Shown here: one piece after another, positions 1-9,663 of the stretch
How the letters are laid out: every line of letters begins with the position of its first letter
Position numbering within the stretch: the first letter of the stretch is position 1
From: JAAYLC01 sp964636665
GTDB lineage: Bacteria > Bacteroidota > Bacteroidia > Flavobacteriales > Flavobacteriaceae
Length of the DNA stretch: 49,270 bases
Reading direction: 5' to 3'
NCBI GenBank assembly: GCA_964636665.1
Contig: CAZWVT010000008.1
Coordinates: 1 to 49,270, forward strand
Made by a program: the position numbers and the translations under genes
Notes under the pieces: model-generated
The model's database searches: none
Seen by the model: the letters and a program-made list of their open reading frames with translations, nothing else
What the model was told of the DNA's origin: nothing

Positions 1-164
1 TTATTGTCGAATCCTGCTGACTAAGCTGATGTTCTTTTTTAAAGGCATACGTTGTGAATAATCCTTTAATATATTGAATATCAGCTTTATATCAAAATTT
101 AAAAGAACTTATTTTATTGATTTTTCAATCAATTATATTTTTTGTCGTGTACTAAAAAATGATA

Positions 165-683
165 TTATAAGTTGGATTTAATATTCATCAATAATTCGTA
201 GAAACGCTTGCCATATTCAATATTCTCAAAGGAAATAAAACCTTTTTCCGATGTAAATTCTCTAAAAGCAGGATCGGTAAGGCATTTTTTGTTCTCTATA
301 CAAAAGAAATGAATGACAAACGTTTCCGGACAAATGTCGGCACAGCCGGGTCTTTCAGGCAAAAGTTCGTTGTCGAGCTCTATTTCTTTTAAATTTCCCA
401 TTACTCTGCCACTTGATGCCGACCCCATATCAATTGAGAAATTTCCGTAAACATCAATATTGGAATCGGGAGCTAATTTTCTTAATTCACTGATTGTCGA
501 ATTTGTTTTTTCGTTTTTAAATGCTGCGGCGGTAGTCAAAGAAGCATTTGTTGGTTTTCCTTTTCTTTCGAGTTCTAATTCTTGTTTTAATAATTCATTT
601 TCTTTTAAAAGTTCTTCGTGGCGATCATTTGAATTACAAGCAAAAAATAATAACACAATAGAGATGAGCGTAAAGTTTTTCAT
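165..683 (-). CDS. Small predicted lipoprotein, function unknown
   Basis: A 172-aa protein with a lipoprotein signal peptide: hydrophobic residues 4-15 end in the lipobox LFFAC, so Cys16 is the likely lipidated residue. Residues 21-42 are rich in Glu, Lys and Leu and look like a short coiled coil. The C-terminal half has several Cys residues (CADIC, then FCIENKKC) that could form disulfides outside the cytoplasm. I do not recognise a named family. It ends a run of minus-strand genes but is 121 bp from its upstream neighbour, so it may have its own promoter. The location (envelope lipoprotein) is well supported; the function is unknown. Confidence 0.7.
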   Translation of the reverse strand: MKNFTLISIVLLFFACNSNDRHEELLKENELLKQELELERKGKPTNASLTTAAAFKNEKTNSTISELRKLAPDSNIDVYGNFSIDMGSASSGRVMGNLKEIELDNELLPERPGCADICPETFVIHFFCIENKKCLTDPAFREFTSEKGFISFENIEYGKRFYELLMNIKSNL

Positions 684-804
684 GGTTGGAGAAATTTAAT
701 TAATAACAACAAACTTATGCAATATCATGAAAATTAACATTTGTTTTTTGAGTTATGTTGTAATGAATTTGATAAATAAGCATAATTGATTTGGAAATCA
801 ATAT

Positions 805-1752
805 CTAAAATAACGACACTTCTTTTTTTGCTATTTCAAATTCTGATATTATCTCTTTTACAATTTCTGAAACAGGTTTTATTTCATCAATCAATCCAGC
901 AATTTGCCCGATTTCCAATTCTCCTTTTTCCAAATCGCCTTCAAACATGCCTAATTTGGCACGTCCGCGTCCCAAATGGTTTTTTAAATCTTCCAGAGTG
1001 GGGTTGGTGCTGTACAACTTTATAAGACTTTCATAAAATTGATTTTTTAATAATCGAACAGGTGCAAGTTCTTTTAAAGTCAATACAGTGTCGCCGTCTT
1101 TTGAGTTGACAACGGCTTCTTTAAATGCACGATGTGCAGAACTCTCTTCCGAGGCAACAAACCGACTTCCAATTTGTACGCCGTCAGCGCCTAAAACCAT
1201 GGCGGCCAACATTCCACGACCGGTTGCGATTCCTCCGGCAGCAATTAAAGGAATGGAAATTTGTTGTTTTACCATGGGAATCAGTGTAAAAGTTGTAGTT
1301 TCCTCTCTGCCGTTATGACCGCCGGCTTCAAAACCTTCGGCAACAATTGCATCAACCCCGGCTTCCTGCGCTTTTAATGCAAATTTGACACTGCTCACCA
1401 CATGAACTACCGTGATTCCGTGAGATTTTAAGTATTCCGTATAAGTTTTTGGATTTCCGGCAGAGGTGAAAACAATCTTTACACCTTCTTTTATAATGAT
1501 GTCGATAATTTCTTCCAAATCCGGATAAAGCATCGGAACGTTAACGCCAAAAGGTTTGTGTGTTGCTTTTTTGCATTTTTGAATGTGTTCCAAAAGTACA
1601 TCAGGATACATTGAGCCTGCGCCAATTAATCCCAATCCTCCTGAATTAGACATTGCACTTGCCAATCTCCAGCCGCTGTTCCAAATCATTCCGGCTTGAA
1701 TAATAGGGTGTTTGATATTAAAAAGTTGGGTTATTTGATTGTTGTTGGTCAT
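805..1752 (-). CDS. Nitronate monooxygenase / FabK-like FMN-dependent TIM-barrel oxidoreductase
   Basis: A 315-aa protein of the 2-nitropropane dioxygenase superfamily, which includes nitronate monooxygenases and FabK enoyl-ACP reductases. Seen: the N-terminal PIIQAGM motif, the FMN/catalytic motif EGFEAGGHNG near residue 140, and the phosphate-binding stretch AAGGIATGRG followed by LGADGVQIGSRF. Length is normal for the family and the fold is a single soluble FMN barrel. Nitronate monooxygenases oxidise nitroalkane anions; FabK-type members reduce enoyl-ACP in fatty acid synthesis. Both share these motifs and no fab gene lies next to it, so substrate cannot be decided here. It is transcribed away from the subtilase gene across a 303-bp gap. 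Confidence 0.85.
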   Translation of the reverse strand: MTNNNQITQLFNIKHPIIQAGMIWNSGWRLASAMSNSGGLGLIGAGSMYPDVLLEHIQKCKKATHKPFGVNVPMLYPDLEEIIDIIIKEGVKIVFTSAGNPKTYTEYLKSHGITVVHVVSSVKFALKAQEAGVDAIVAEGFEAGGHNGREETTTFTLIPMVKQQISIPLIAAGGIATGRGMLAAMVLGADGVQIGSRFVASEESSAHRAFKEAVVNSKDGDTVLTLKELAPVRLLKNQFYESLIKLYSTNPTLEDLKNHLGRGRAKLGMFEGDLEKGELEIGQIAGLIDEIKPVSEIVKEIISEFEIAKKEVSLF

Positions 1753-2055
1753 TTTGAAATAATTTGTTGAATATTGTTGTTGCCGATTTACATATAAATA
1801 ATTAATTTTTTGTTAAATCAGCAGAAGGGGTTAATATGGATGTTTTTTCTGCAAATAGACAAATTTATAACTTATAAATATAAATTATGATGCTATCAAC
1901 ATTTCTTCAATAATGGGATTTCTATATCTTCATTTGAGTGACGAAATTGATTTAGAAAACAATGATGGATTGGGATGGAGGGATTTTTTCGAGTAATATT
2001 TTTCTTAGATATAACTTTTAAATTACCTATTTTGGTATCCAGACAACATTCTCTA
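1753..2055. other. Intergenic stretch with only a 27-codon open frame
   Basis: Between two minus-strand genes. The only coding-like segment is a plus-strand ATG frame at 1913-1996, whose 27-residue product ends GLGWRDFFE. It has no visible promoter box and I recognise no family, so it may be a gene remnant or chance. The rest is A+T-rich and probably holds the promoter of the gene at 805-1752, but I see no convincing box. Confidence 0.3.
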
Positions 2056-3672
2056 TTATTGTTTAACGATTTTAAATCCGACTATTTGGTTGTCAGCATT
2101 GATGGAAATTAAATAAATACCCGAATTCAGATGCTCGATATTTACTTTACTGTCAGTGTTTGAAATTTCTTTTTCCAAGAGTTTTTGTCCTAAAATATTA
2201 TAAACATTTACAATCGCATTGCTGATGTGTTCAGGAAATGAAATATGAAAGTAATCTGTAACGGGATTCGGATAAATTGCGAATAATTCTTTTCGAAGAT
2301 GTTTTTCTGTATTTAAAATTTGAACTTGGGTAAGTGCATCTGCAAAGTTTGGAATACCATAACCCATCAGAGCCGTTGGATTGGCATACAAATCCGCTGA
2401 TTCTCGAACTGCTTGCATAATGACATCATTTTTGAGATGCGGAGCAACTTGCCACAAAGAAGCAATGGCACCGGCAATAATGGGACCGCTAAATGAAGTC
2501 CCGTTTGAATATGCTACATCGCCGTTCAAATCCACAACCGCCGCTCCTTCTCCTTGCGCCATAACATCCGGTTTTATGCGACCATCGAATGAAGGTCCGT
2601 GAGAACTAAACCAAGCGCGATTTCCATAAGCATCAACAGCGCCCACGGTAAAAGCTCCAATCGCATCGGCGGGAGTTGTGATATAACCGAATTGTGCGCC
2701 TTCATTCCCGGCAGAAACTACATTTATCATCCCTTTTTCAAAAGCAATGTTGGCGCCGCGAGCACTTAAAGTTGTTTGTCCGTCTAAATCGGAATATTGA
2801 TAGTTGTATGCAGGAATGTCAAAATCCAAATATCCCAATGAAGTGTTTGTAACGAAAACGCCTAAACTGTCTGCGCGTTCTAATGCTTCTACCCACCAAG
2901 CTTCTTCGACCGGAGATTCCTGACTGCCATCTTCAGTGATAAATAAATAATACGATGCCTTAGGTGCAGTTCCTACAAATTCTCCGTCTAAATAAGCAGC
3001 GGCAGTACTCAGCGTATAAGTTCCATGACTTCCGGAGCCTTCATAATCTTCAATGCGATTGACAAAATCATAATAACCAAGGAGCTTGTTATTTTGACGC
3101 ATTGCTGCAAAAGCCCTGTTTGTAAGAATGCTGGGATATCCGTTATCCATAAATGCTATCGTGATTCCATCGCCGTCATAATTGCTGTCGTGTAGCGCAT
3201 CGACACCAATCATTAGTGTCTGGTTTAATGCATTTCCATAATTGTAATTCGCAAGTATTTTTTCCTCTTTAAATTTATCAGTTTTTCTGGAAGGTTGAAA
3301 AGGTCGGTTTAAGGAGGCATCCATAAATTCAATATCATCAACAAAAGATAAAGTTGCCAATGATTGAATGTCTTTAACAGCGCCGCGAACATAAACGGCA
3401 TTGAGCCATTTTGATTTTGCCAAAACCGATATTCCTGATTGATTTGAAACAGTGGATTTATAATTTTCATTCAGCGGAACATCTCTTTCGTCAATCGGAA
3501 TATTGTGTATAGATTTTCGATTAATAGCTTCTTGAGTGAGAATTGTATTAGGATTGGCAAGACTTGCGGCTACGTTGTCTTTATCCTTAAAAAAAACCAA
3601 CGCATCTCGATTTTGTGCTGCTAAATTTGTTATTGCCAATAACAAAAATGAAAATATAATGTTTCTTATCAC
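2056..3672 (-). CDS. Secreted subtilisin-like serine protease (S8) with type IX sorting domain
   Basis: A 538-aa secreted protease. Signal peptide at residues 1-19 (cut after LAA). The region from about 25 to 115 resembles an inhibitory propeptide. The S8 domain shows the triad: Asp176 in FMDNGY, His216 in GSHGTY and Ser393 in NGTSFSGP, plus Asn in VTNTSLGY as oxyanion candidate. Residues from about 462 to the end (AIYPNPVTDYF ... GIYLISI ... KIVKQ) form a type A C-terminal domain recognised by the type IX secretion system. It should therefore cross the outer membrane and be released or anchored at the cell surface. The gene follows mnmA but nothing suggests a shared function. Confidence 0.93.
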   Translation of the reverse strand: MIRNIIFSFLLLAITNLAAQNRDALVFFKDKDNVAASLANPNTILTQEAINRKSIHNIPIDERDVPLNENYKSTVSNQSGISVLAKSKWLNAVYVRGAVKDIQSLATLSFVDDIEFMDASLNRPFQPSRKTDKFKEEKILANYNYGNALNQTLMIGVDALHDSNYDGDGITIAFMDNGYPSILTNRAFAAMRQNNKLLGYYDFVNRIEDYEGSGSHGTYTLSTAAAYLDGEFVGTAPKASYYLFITEDGSQESPVEEAWWVEALERADSLGVFVTNTSLGYLDFDIPAYNYQYSDLDGQTTLSARGANIAFEKGMINVVSAGNEGAQFGYITTPADAIGAFTVGAVDAYGNRAWFSSHGPSFDGRIKPDVMAQGEGAAVVDLNGDVAYSNGTSFSGPIIAGAIASLWQVAPHLKNDVIMQAVRESADLYANPTALMGYGIPNFADALTQVQILNTEKHLRKELFAIYPNPVTDYFHISFPEHISNAIVNVYNILGQKLLEKEISNTDSKVNIEHLNSGIYLISINADNQIVGFKIVKQ

Positions 3673-3728
3673 GTGTATGAAATTGAGAAATAATAAAATT
3701 AAACCAAAAAGAAAATGTTGCTGTATTT

Positions 3729-4925
3729 TTACGAAATTACACCGCTTCCCAATAATTCTTCACCTTGGTACCAAGCTACAAATTGTCCTTCGGTAATTGC
3801 CGATTGTGGATTGTCAAAGATAACATAAAGCCCGTTGTATGTTTGGTGTAAAGTAGCTTTTTCTAAAGGTTGACGGTAACGAATTCTTGCCATAACTTTC
3901 ATTTCTTCATCTTCCTGCAATCTCAAATCTTCGCGAATCCAATGGTTTTCATCATTTCTGACAAAAAGTCCTTGGCGGTACAATCCCGGATGATTTTTTC
4001 CTTGCCCGGTATAAATGATGTTGTTTTCTACATCTGTTCCGATGATAAAAAGAGGTTCTTTGGTTCCTCCAACTGCCAACCCTTTTCGTTGTCCGATGGT
4101 AAAGAAATGTGCTCCGGAATGATTGCCCACAACTTTCCCGTCAGTTTGATTGTAAAAATGCTTTGCCGACAAGCTTTCCAGCATTTTGGATTTTGAAAAA
4201 TCAGCAGTTTCTTTTGTTGCAAATTTTGAAATGGAAGCAGGTACTTCGATGATGATTCCTTCTTTGGGTTCGAGTTTTTGCTGTAAAAATTCAGGCAGCC
4301 TGACTTTTCCGATAAAACACAATCCTTGGGAATCTTTCTTTTCGGCGGTCACCAATTCTTGTTCGGCTGCAATTTGGCGAACTTCGGATTTTAATAATTC
4401 TCCAATCGGGAATAATGTTTTTGCCAATTGTTCCTGAGATAACTGACACAAAAAATAAGACTGGTCTTTATTGGTATCTTTTCCTGCGATTAATTGATAA
4501 ATGGTTTTTCCGTCTTTAGTAATTGTTCTTTTTCTGCAATAATGTCCCGTAGCCACATAATCGGCACCAAGTGATAATGCAATTTTCATAAAAACATCAA
4601 ATTTGATTTCGCGATTGCATAAAATATCAGGATTTGGAGTTCTTCCCATTTGATATTCGTGGAACATATAATTTACAATTCGCTCTTTATATTGTTCAGA
4701 CAAATCGATTGTTTGAAACGGAATTCCGAGTTTTTCTGCAACCAACATCGCATCATTGCTGTCATCGAGCCATGGACATTCGTTGGAAATAGTAACAGAA
4801 TCGTCATGCCAATTTTTCATGAAAAGTCCGATAACCTCATAACCTTGTTGTTGTAATAAATATGCAGCAACGCTGGAATCAACGCCGCCACTGAGACCGA
4901 CAACAACTCTTTTTTTAGTTTCCAT
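3729..4925 (-). CDS. mnmA: tRNA-specific 2-thiouridylase MnmA
   Basis: A 398-aa cytoplasmic enzyme that thiolates U34 of tRNA-Lys, -Glu and -Gln using ATP and a persulfide relay. Seen: the PP-loop SGGVDSS at residues 12-18, catalytic Cys103 in NPDILCNREIKF, persulfide Cys203 in GLCFIGK, and ATGHYC near 126. Length is slightly above the usual 360-380 residues. No thiI, iscS or tus gene lies nearby, so the sulfur donor must be encoded elsewhere. The start at the METKK methionine fits the N-terminus of the family. Confidence 0.96.
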   Translation of the reverse strand: METKKRVVVGLSGGVDSSVAAYLLQQQGYEVIGLFMKNWHDDSVTISNECPWLDDSNDAMLVAEKLGIPFQTIDLSEQYKERIVNYMFHEYQMGRTPNPDILCNREIKFDVFMKIALSLGADYVATGHYCRKRTITKDGKTIYQLIAGKDTNKDQSYFLCQLSQEQLAKTLFPIGELLKSEVRQIAAEQELVTAEKKDSQGLCFIGKVRLPEFLQQKLEPKEGIIIEVPASISKFATKETADFSKSKMLESLSAKHFYNQTDGKVVGNHSGAHFFTIGQRKGLAVGGTKEPLFIIGTDVENNIIYTGQGKNHPGLYRQGLFVRNDENHWIREDLRLQEDEEMKVMARIRYRQPLEKATLHQTYNGLYVIFDNPQSAITEGQFVAWYQGEELLGSGVIS

Positions 4926-5003
4926 CTGATAATTGTTTTAATAAAAATAAGCGCTCAGTAATGAGTAGCTAAAATGGCTGAAACCTTACAAAATTACGGA
5001 AAA

Positions 5004-5708
5004 TTAATGTTTTTTCGGGTAATGTTCTTCCTTGCTCATTTTTCCATTTTCGTAATAGCGCCATATCTTATCTTTTAAGCCGTTTTTATAGTAGCCTTTA
5101 ATGATAAGATTTCCTTTTGCATCGTAGTATTCAGCTTTTCCGTGAAGATGATTTTTGTGATAATTTAGTTTTTTCAGAAGGGTGCCGTCAGGTGCATAAT
5201 AATTGTTGATGCCTTCTTTAATTCCTTTTTTGTAATGAATTTCTTCGGCAAGATTTCCGTTGGGATAAAAAACAGTTTTTTTACCGTCTAAAAGTCCTTC
5301 AGCATAGTGTTCTTCCATCATTATCTTTTCAGAATTTTTATGGTAATAAATCCATTTTCCGACGTAATCTTTGCCTCTCATTTTTCCTTGAGCTGCAAGT
5401 TTTCCTTTTTCATAGAATGAAACATCCGCTAAATCAGATTCTAAGTCAAAATGCTTTATGGCGTTTGGTTTATCGCCACATTCACTACAGTAAAACTTAA
5501 AAGTTCCGGTTTCTTTTCCGTGATGAAAATTACCTTCGTAACGCAATTGCTTACTGTTTGGATAATATTGTTTCCAAGGACCGTGGTGTCGTCCTCGATT
5601 GTCATTTTGATTGTATTCCGACTGAGAATAACCGGAATGCATACAGAAAAGTAAGCTTAATATGATACAAATCCGATGCATTCCGTTAAAGGTTTTTATA
5701 TGAAACAA
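5004..5708 (-). CDS. Secreted MORN-2 repeat (YwqK-like) protein
   Basis: Up to 234 aa with a signal peptide ending near HSGYSQ. A start at Met10 (5681), reading MHRICIILSLL, gives the cleaner signal peptide; the 5708 start adds nine residues. After the signal come several MORN-2 repeats of about 22 residues, each with a YYPNG/FYPNG-like turn and a following GK or KNG, for example FYPNGNLAEEIHYKKG and YYDAKGNLIIKGYYKNG. Such repeats form extended beta sheets in Bacteroidota surface proteins of mostly unknown role. It lies 21 bp downstream of yidC and is probably co-transcribed with it. The fold assignment is good; the function is unknown. Confidence 0.85.
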   Translation of the reverse strand: MFHIKTFNGMHRICIILSLLFCMHSGYSQSEYNQNDNRGRHHGPWKQYYPNSKQLRYEGNFHHGKETGTFKFYCSECGDKPNAIKHFDLESDLADVSFYEKGKLAAQGKMRGKDYVGKWIYYHKNSEKIMMEEHYAEGLLDGKKTVFYPNGNLAEEIHYKKGIKEGINNYYAPDGTLLKKLNYHKNHLHGKAEYYDAKGNLIIKGYYKNGLKDKIWRYYENGKMSKEEHYPKKH

Positions 5709-5729
5709 TAAAAAATCACTTCCGATTAA

Positions 5730-7625
5730 TTATTTCTTTTTTCGTTTTTGTTGTTCTTGAAGCTGTTTTTGCTGTTCAGCTTGCTCCATGATTTCAGCCA
5801 TTTTTCGTTGGAATTTATTGCGCTTTTTAGGCTGTGCTTTTTTACGCTCAATTTTGGCTAAAACTTTTTCTTCATCGATGATAAAGTTCTTGATAACAAG
5901 CATAATTCCAATGGTAATCAAGTTTGAAACAAAATAATAAAGTGACAATCCACTCGCGTAGTTATTAAAGAAAATCAACATAAAGAGCGGCGACAAATAC
6001 ATGATAAATTTCATGTTAGGCATTCCCGGTTGTTGCTGTTGTTGCATTGTTTGTCCGGTGGTCATCATCATATAAATAAAAATAGCGATGGATGCCAAAA
6101 TCGGGAATAAACTCACGTGATCTCCATAAAACGGTATGTGGAATGGTAAATCGAGAATGGTGTCATAACTCGATAAATCGTCTGCCCATAAGAAACTTTT
6201 TTGACGCAAATCAAAAGCAGTAGGGAAGAAGGTAAACAACGCATAGAAAACCGGAATCTGAAGCAATGCCGGCAAACAACCTTGCAGCGGACTTGCACCT
6301 GCTTCATTTTGAAGTTTCATGGTTTCTTGCTGAATCTTCATTTGGTTTCCTTTGTATTTTTCACGGATTTCATCCATTTCCGGCTTTAGGATTTTCATTT
6401 TTGCCTGAGCCAGATATTGCTTGTGTTGAACGGGTGATAATACCAGTTTTACCAATATGGTCAACACGATAATGGCAATTCCTGCAGGAAGGAAACTGCT
6501 TAAAAATCCGAATACGGGAATAATGAGGTACTTATTAATCCATCCGAAAATTCCCCAGCCCAATGGCATGGCTTTATCTAAATTGCGTCCGTATTTTTTA
6601 AATATTTGATAATCCGTCGGACCGTAATACATGTTCATATCATAAGCAAGACGACCGTTCCTGGCTTCCAATGCAATTTTTGCATTGTATTTTTTGGTAT
6701 AAACCGTATCGACTTTTTCATCGTGCACCAAATTTTCTGAACTGAAATTTACCTCCTTAAAAGGGGTATCTGTTAAAAGCATCGAACTAAAAAAGTGTTG
6801 TCTGAAATTCATCCAATTTACATCTCTTCTTAGTTCAGAATCGTCACTGCCCGGAGAAAGTTTAGAATGTTTATTCCTTTCATATTCATAGGTCAATCGC
6901 GTGTAACGATTTTCGTAAGAAATACTTTTCGCCTGACGATATCCGGTGAGCTCCCATTCCAATTCCATCGACTTGGAAGAATCCAGAATGCCGTCTAAAC
7001 CGTGACTGCTGATGCCAAAATCCATCATATATTCTCCCGGATGAAGCGTATATCGGAACTCGATGTAGGCATCTTCAGAAGCTTTTAACTTCATAGAAAG
7101 AATTTGATCTTCGCCGTTTTGGAATAATTCAGGTTCAAAGTAAAGGTCTTTGGTATTTAAAGTACGATTTTCGGCAGCAAACTCAAGATTCATAAATGAA
7201 TTATCATTGCGAATTAAATATATCGGAATGGAATCGTATCGGGTGTGATTTTTTAATCGTGCTTCTGTAATATAACCACCTTTGTTGTTGACCTTTAAAA
7301 AAAGCACATCATTTTCAAGAATTGTTTCGTGTGCTTGTGCTGCATCTGTTGTTTCTGAATAAGCAAAAGACCCGAGGCGATTTCTCAATTGTTCAAAAGC
7401 CAAAGAATCGTGTGTGTTGACAGATGTTAATTGTTTAGTCGCATCCGAAAATTGTATGTCTTCATTTGGTTGTTTTTCAGCTTCAAGTGCTTCTGCTTCT
7501 TTTCGGGCTTGTTCTGCTTGAATTTCTTCTTCAGTAGGTTTGTTGAGATACAACATCCATATTAATATTCCACTTATTAATACGAAACCTAGTATTGAAT
7601 TGCTGTCAAATTTTTTCTGCTCCAT
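5730..7625 (-). CDS. yidC: Membrane protein insertase YidC
   Basis: A 631-aa inner-membrane insertase. Layout: one N-terminal transmembrane helix (about residues 11-27), a low-complexity acidic linker, a large periplasmic P1 beta domain (about 85-350), then the conserved five-helix insertase core beginning near GWGIFGWINKYLIIPVFGF. Core helices contain SPVQHKQYLAQAKM and LQGCLPALLQIPVFYALF. The C-terminus is long and very basic (ending QQKRKKK), as in ribosome-binding YidC tails. YidC inserts proteins with or without SecYEG. It lies 85 bp downstream of pyrG, which may share its transcript. Confidence 0.97.
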   Translation of the reverse strand: MEQKKFDSNSILGFVLISGILIWMLYLNKPTEEEIQAEQARKEAEALEAEKQPNEDIQFSDATKQLTSVNTHDSLAFEQLRNRLGSFAYSETTDAAQAHETILENDVLFLKVNNKGGYITEARLKNHTRYDSIPIYLIRNDNSFMNLEFAAENRTLNTKDLYFEPELFQNGEDQILSMKLKASEDAYIEFRYTLHPGEYMMDFGISSHGLDGILDSSKSMELEWELTGYRQAKSISYENRYTRLTYEYERNKHSKLSPGSDDSELRRDVNWMNFRQHFFSSMLLTDTPFKEVNFSSENLVHDEKVDTVYTKKYNAKIALEARNGRLAYDMNMYYGPTDYQIFKKYGRNLDKAMPLGWGIFGWINKYLIIPVFGFLSSFLPAGIAIIVLTILVKLVLSPVQHKQYLAQAKMKILKPEMDEIREKYKGNQMKIQQETMKLQNEAGASPLQGCLPALLQIPVFYALFTFFPTAFDLRQKSFLWADDLSSYDTILDLPFHIPFYGDHVSLFPILASIAIFIYMMMTTGQTMQQQQQPGMPNMKFIMYLSPLFMLIFFNNYASGLSLYYFVSNLITIGIMLVIKNFIIDEEKVLAKIERKKAQPKKRNKFQRKMAEIMEQAEQQKQLQEQQKRKKK

Positions 7626-7710
7626 ATAGCGCTGCGAATTTATTCGCTTTCATTTATTTGCCGTGTTTCGGCTTGTTTGTAATTAAATTCTAACATAGAT
7701 AATTCGTTAT

Positions 7711-9339
7711 CTAAGATTTTGTTTTCTTGCTTATTTGATGTTTATGTACTGCTTTGACAAATCCTACAAATAATGGATGCGGATTCGCCACGGTACTTTT
7801 GTATTCAGGATGAAACTGTACGCCCATAAACCACGGATGTGATGGTATTTCTACAATTTCTGTAAGGTTGCTGTCAGGATTTTTTCCTGTGGCAATCATT
7901 CCTGCTTCTTCAAATTTTTCAAGATATTCATTGTTAAATTCATACCGATGACGGTGTCTTTCTTCAATTTCTTCGGATTGGTAAACTTTGTAGGCAAGAC
8001 TGTCTTTTTTGATTTTACAAGCCCACGACCCTAGGCGCATCGTACCGCCAAGGGCGTGAATGTTCTTTTGATTTTCCATCAAATTCACCACAGGATGCGC
8101 TGTTTTCGGATTCATCTCGGTGCTGTTTGCATCTTTTAATTTTAATACATTTCTGGCAAATTCGATTATTGCCAATTGCATTCCCAAACATATTCCCAAA
8201 AACGGCAAATTGTGTGTTCTCGCATATTTTACAGCAGCCATTTTACCATCGATACCGCGTTCTCCAAAACCGGGAGCCACTAAAATTCCGTCTAATTTTG
8301 ACAGTTTGCTTCCAATGGTTTTTGTGTTAATGTGTTCAGAGTGAATAAATTCTAAATTAACTTTCACTTCATTTTCTGCGCCGGCGTGAATAAAGGCTTC
8401 TAAAATAGATTTATAACTATCCTGTAATTCTACATATTTTCCAATCAATCCTACGCGAACTTCAGCTTTTGGATTTTTATGACGCTTTAAAAAGTTATTC
8501 CAGTGTGTTAAATTTGGTTCTTTGTCAGTTTCGAGTTTTAGTTTTTGCAACGTAACGGTGTCTAAACCTTCTTCCAACATCATGTTGGGAACGTCGTAAA
8601 TGGTAGAAGCATCAATCGATTGAATAACCGCTTCTTTTTTGACGTTACAAAATAAAGCAAGTTTTGTTTTTAGTTCATCAGAAAGTTCATGTTCTGTTCT
8701 GCAAACCAAGATATCTGCTCTTATTCCACTTTCCATCAGGGTTTTGACTGAATGTTGTGTTGGTTTTGTTTTGAGTTCTCTCGCAGCGGATAAATAGGGA
8801 ACAAATGTCAAGTGAATTACCAATACATTGTCATCTCCAAATTCCCATTTCATCTGCCGAACCGCTTCAATATATGGTAAAGATTCGATGTCGCCTACAG
8901 TTCCTCCGATTTCAGTAATTACAATGTCATAATCATCCGTTTTTCCAAGGATTTGGATACGTTGTTTGATTTCGTTGGTAATGTGTGGAACTACTTGAAC
9001 GGTTTTGCCCAAGAATTCTCCGCGACGTTCTTTTTCGATTACACTCTGATAAATGCGTCCTGTTGTTACATTATTTGCTTGTGATGTCGGTTGATTAAGA
9101 AAACGCTCGTAATGTCCTAAGTCCAAATCAGTTTCTGCTCCATCTCCGGTTACATAACATTCTCCGTGTTCATAAGGGTTCAGTGTGCCAGGATCGATAT
9201 TGATATAAGGATCAAGTTTTTGAATGGTGACCCGAAAACCTCTCGCCTGAAGTAATTTGCCCAAAGAAGCTGCAATAATCCCTTTTCCAAGAGAAGAAGA
9301 AACCCCACCCGTAACAAAGATGTATTTAATATCGCCCAT
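7711..9339 (-). CDS. pyrG: CTP synthase
   Basis: A 542-aa enzyme that converts UTP to CTP using ATP and glutamine. Residues 1-270 are the synthetase domain, with P-loop SSLGKG at 15-20, KLDPYINIDPG near 41 and EIGGTVGDIES near 143. The C-terminal class I glutamine amidotransferase has Cys384 in LGICLGMQ and the His510/Glu512 pair in QFHPEY, so glutaminase activity should be intact. Full length for the family. A good Bacteroidetes promoter lies upstream (9375-9404), making pyrG the likely head of a pyrG-yidC unit. Confidence 0.97.
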   Translation of the reverse strand: MGDIKYIFVTGGVSSSLGKGIIAASLGKLLQARGFRVTIQKLDPYINIDPGTLNPYEHGECYVTGDGAETDLDLGHYERFLNQPTSQANNVTTGRIYQSVIEKERRGEFLGKTVQVVPHITNEIKQRIQILGKTDDYDIVITEIGGTVGDIESLPYIEAVRQMKWEFGDDNVLVIHLTFVPYLSAARELKTKPTQHSVKTLMESGIRADILVCRTEHELSDELKTKLALFCNVKKEAVIQSIDASTIYDVPNMMLEEGLDTVTLQKLKLETDKEPNLTHWNNFLKRHKNPKAEVRVGLIGKYVELQDSYKSILEAFIHAGAENEVKVNLEFIHSEHINTKTIGSKLSKLDGILVAPGFGERGIDGKMAAVKYARTHNLPFLGICLGMQLAIIEFARNVLKLKDANSTEMNPKTAHPVVNLMENQKNIHALGGTMRLGSWACKIKKDSLAYKVYQSEEIEERHRHRYEFNNEYLEKFEEAGMIATGKNPDSNLTEIVEIPSHPWFMGVQFHPEYKSTVANPHPLFVGFVKAVHKHQISKKTKS

Positions 9340-9374
9340 AAAATGACTCTAAATGAATTTTCAATTACGGGATG

Positions 9375-9404
9375 CAAAGGTACATTTTTATTATGTAAGC
9401 AAAA
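9375..9404 (-). promoter_or_regulatory. Predicted promoter of pyrG
   Basis: On the minus strand a TTTTG box (9404-9400) is followed by 17 nt and a perfect -7 box TACCTTTG (9382-9375). This matches the primary sigma consensus of Bacteroidetes (TTG then TAnnTTTG). Transcription would start around 9368, about 30 nt upstream of the pyrG ATG. Confidence 0.65.
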
Positions 9405-9438
9405 GAAAATCTATGTACGAATTGTGATGAAGGAACTT

Positions 9439-9663
9439 TTATTTTATGACAAACGGACGCAAAATCATCTCCAATCCGTTGCATTTGATGTCGTACATTT
9501 GCTGCATCATACTGCCTAATTTGCCGGGAGGAAATCCTTTTTGTTTGAACCAGATGTAATAATGTTCGGGAATGTCAAGCAATAACCGATTTTTATATTT
9601 CCCAAACGGCATTTTGTAATTGGCCAGCTCTGTTAAAAGAGCTTTTTTATTTCCATCGTTCAT
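9439..9663 (-). CDS. DUF3820 family small protein
   Basis: A 74-aa protein. The central segment, with MPFGKYKNR then LLLDIPEHYYIWF, is the hallmark of DUF3820, a short family of unknown role; some members carry a misleading quorum-sensing label. It has no signal or membrane segment. Its start overlaps the end of the DUF922 gene by 17 bp, so the two are almost certainly translated from one mRNA. Confidence 0.8.
   Translation of the reverse strand: MNDGNKKALLTELANYKMPFGKYKNRLLLDIPEHYYIWFKQKGFPPGKLGSMMQQMYDIKCNGLEMILRPFVIK

Noticed and set aside
1..164. Possible end of a gene cut by the left edge
   Set aside because: The open stretches are short in all frames and none resembles a protein tail.
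5730..7625. Long N- and C-terminal extensions of YidC
   Set aside because: Normal for Gram-negative Bacteroidota YidC (P1 domain and basic tail).
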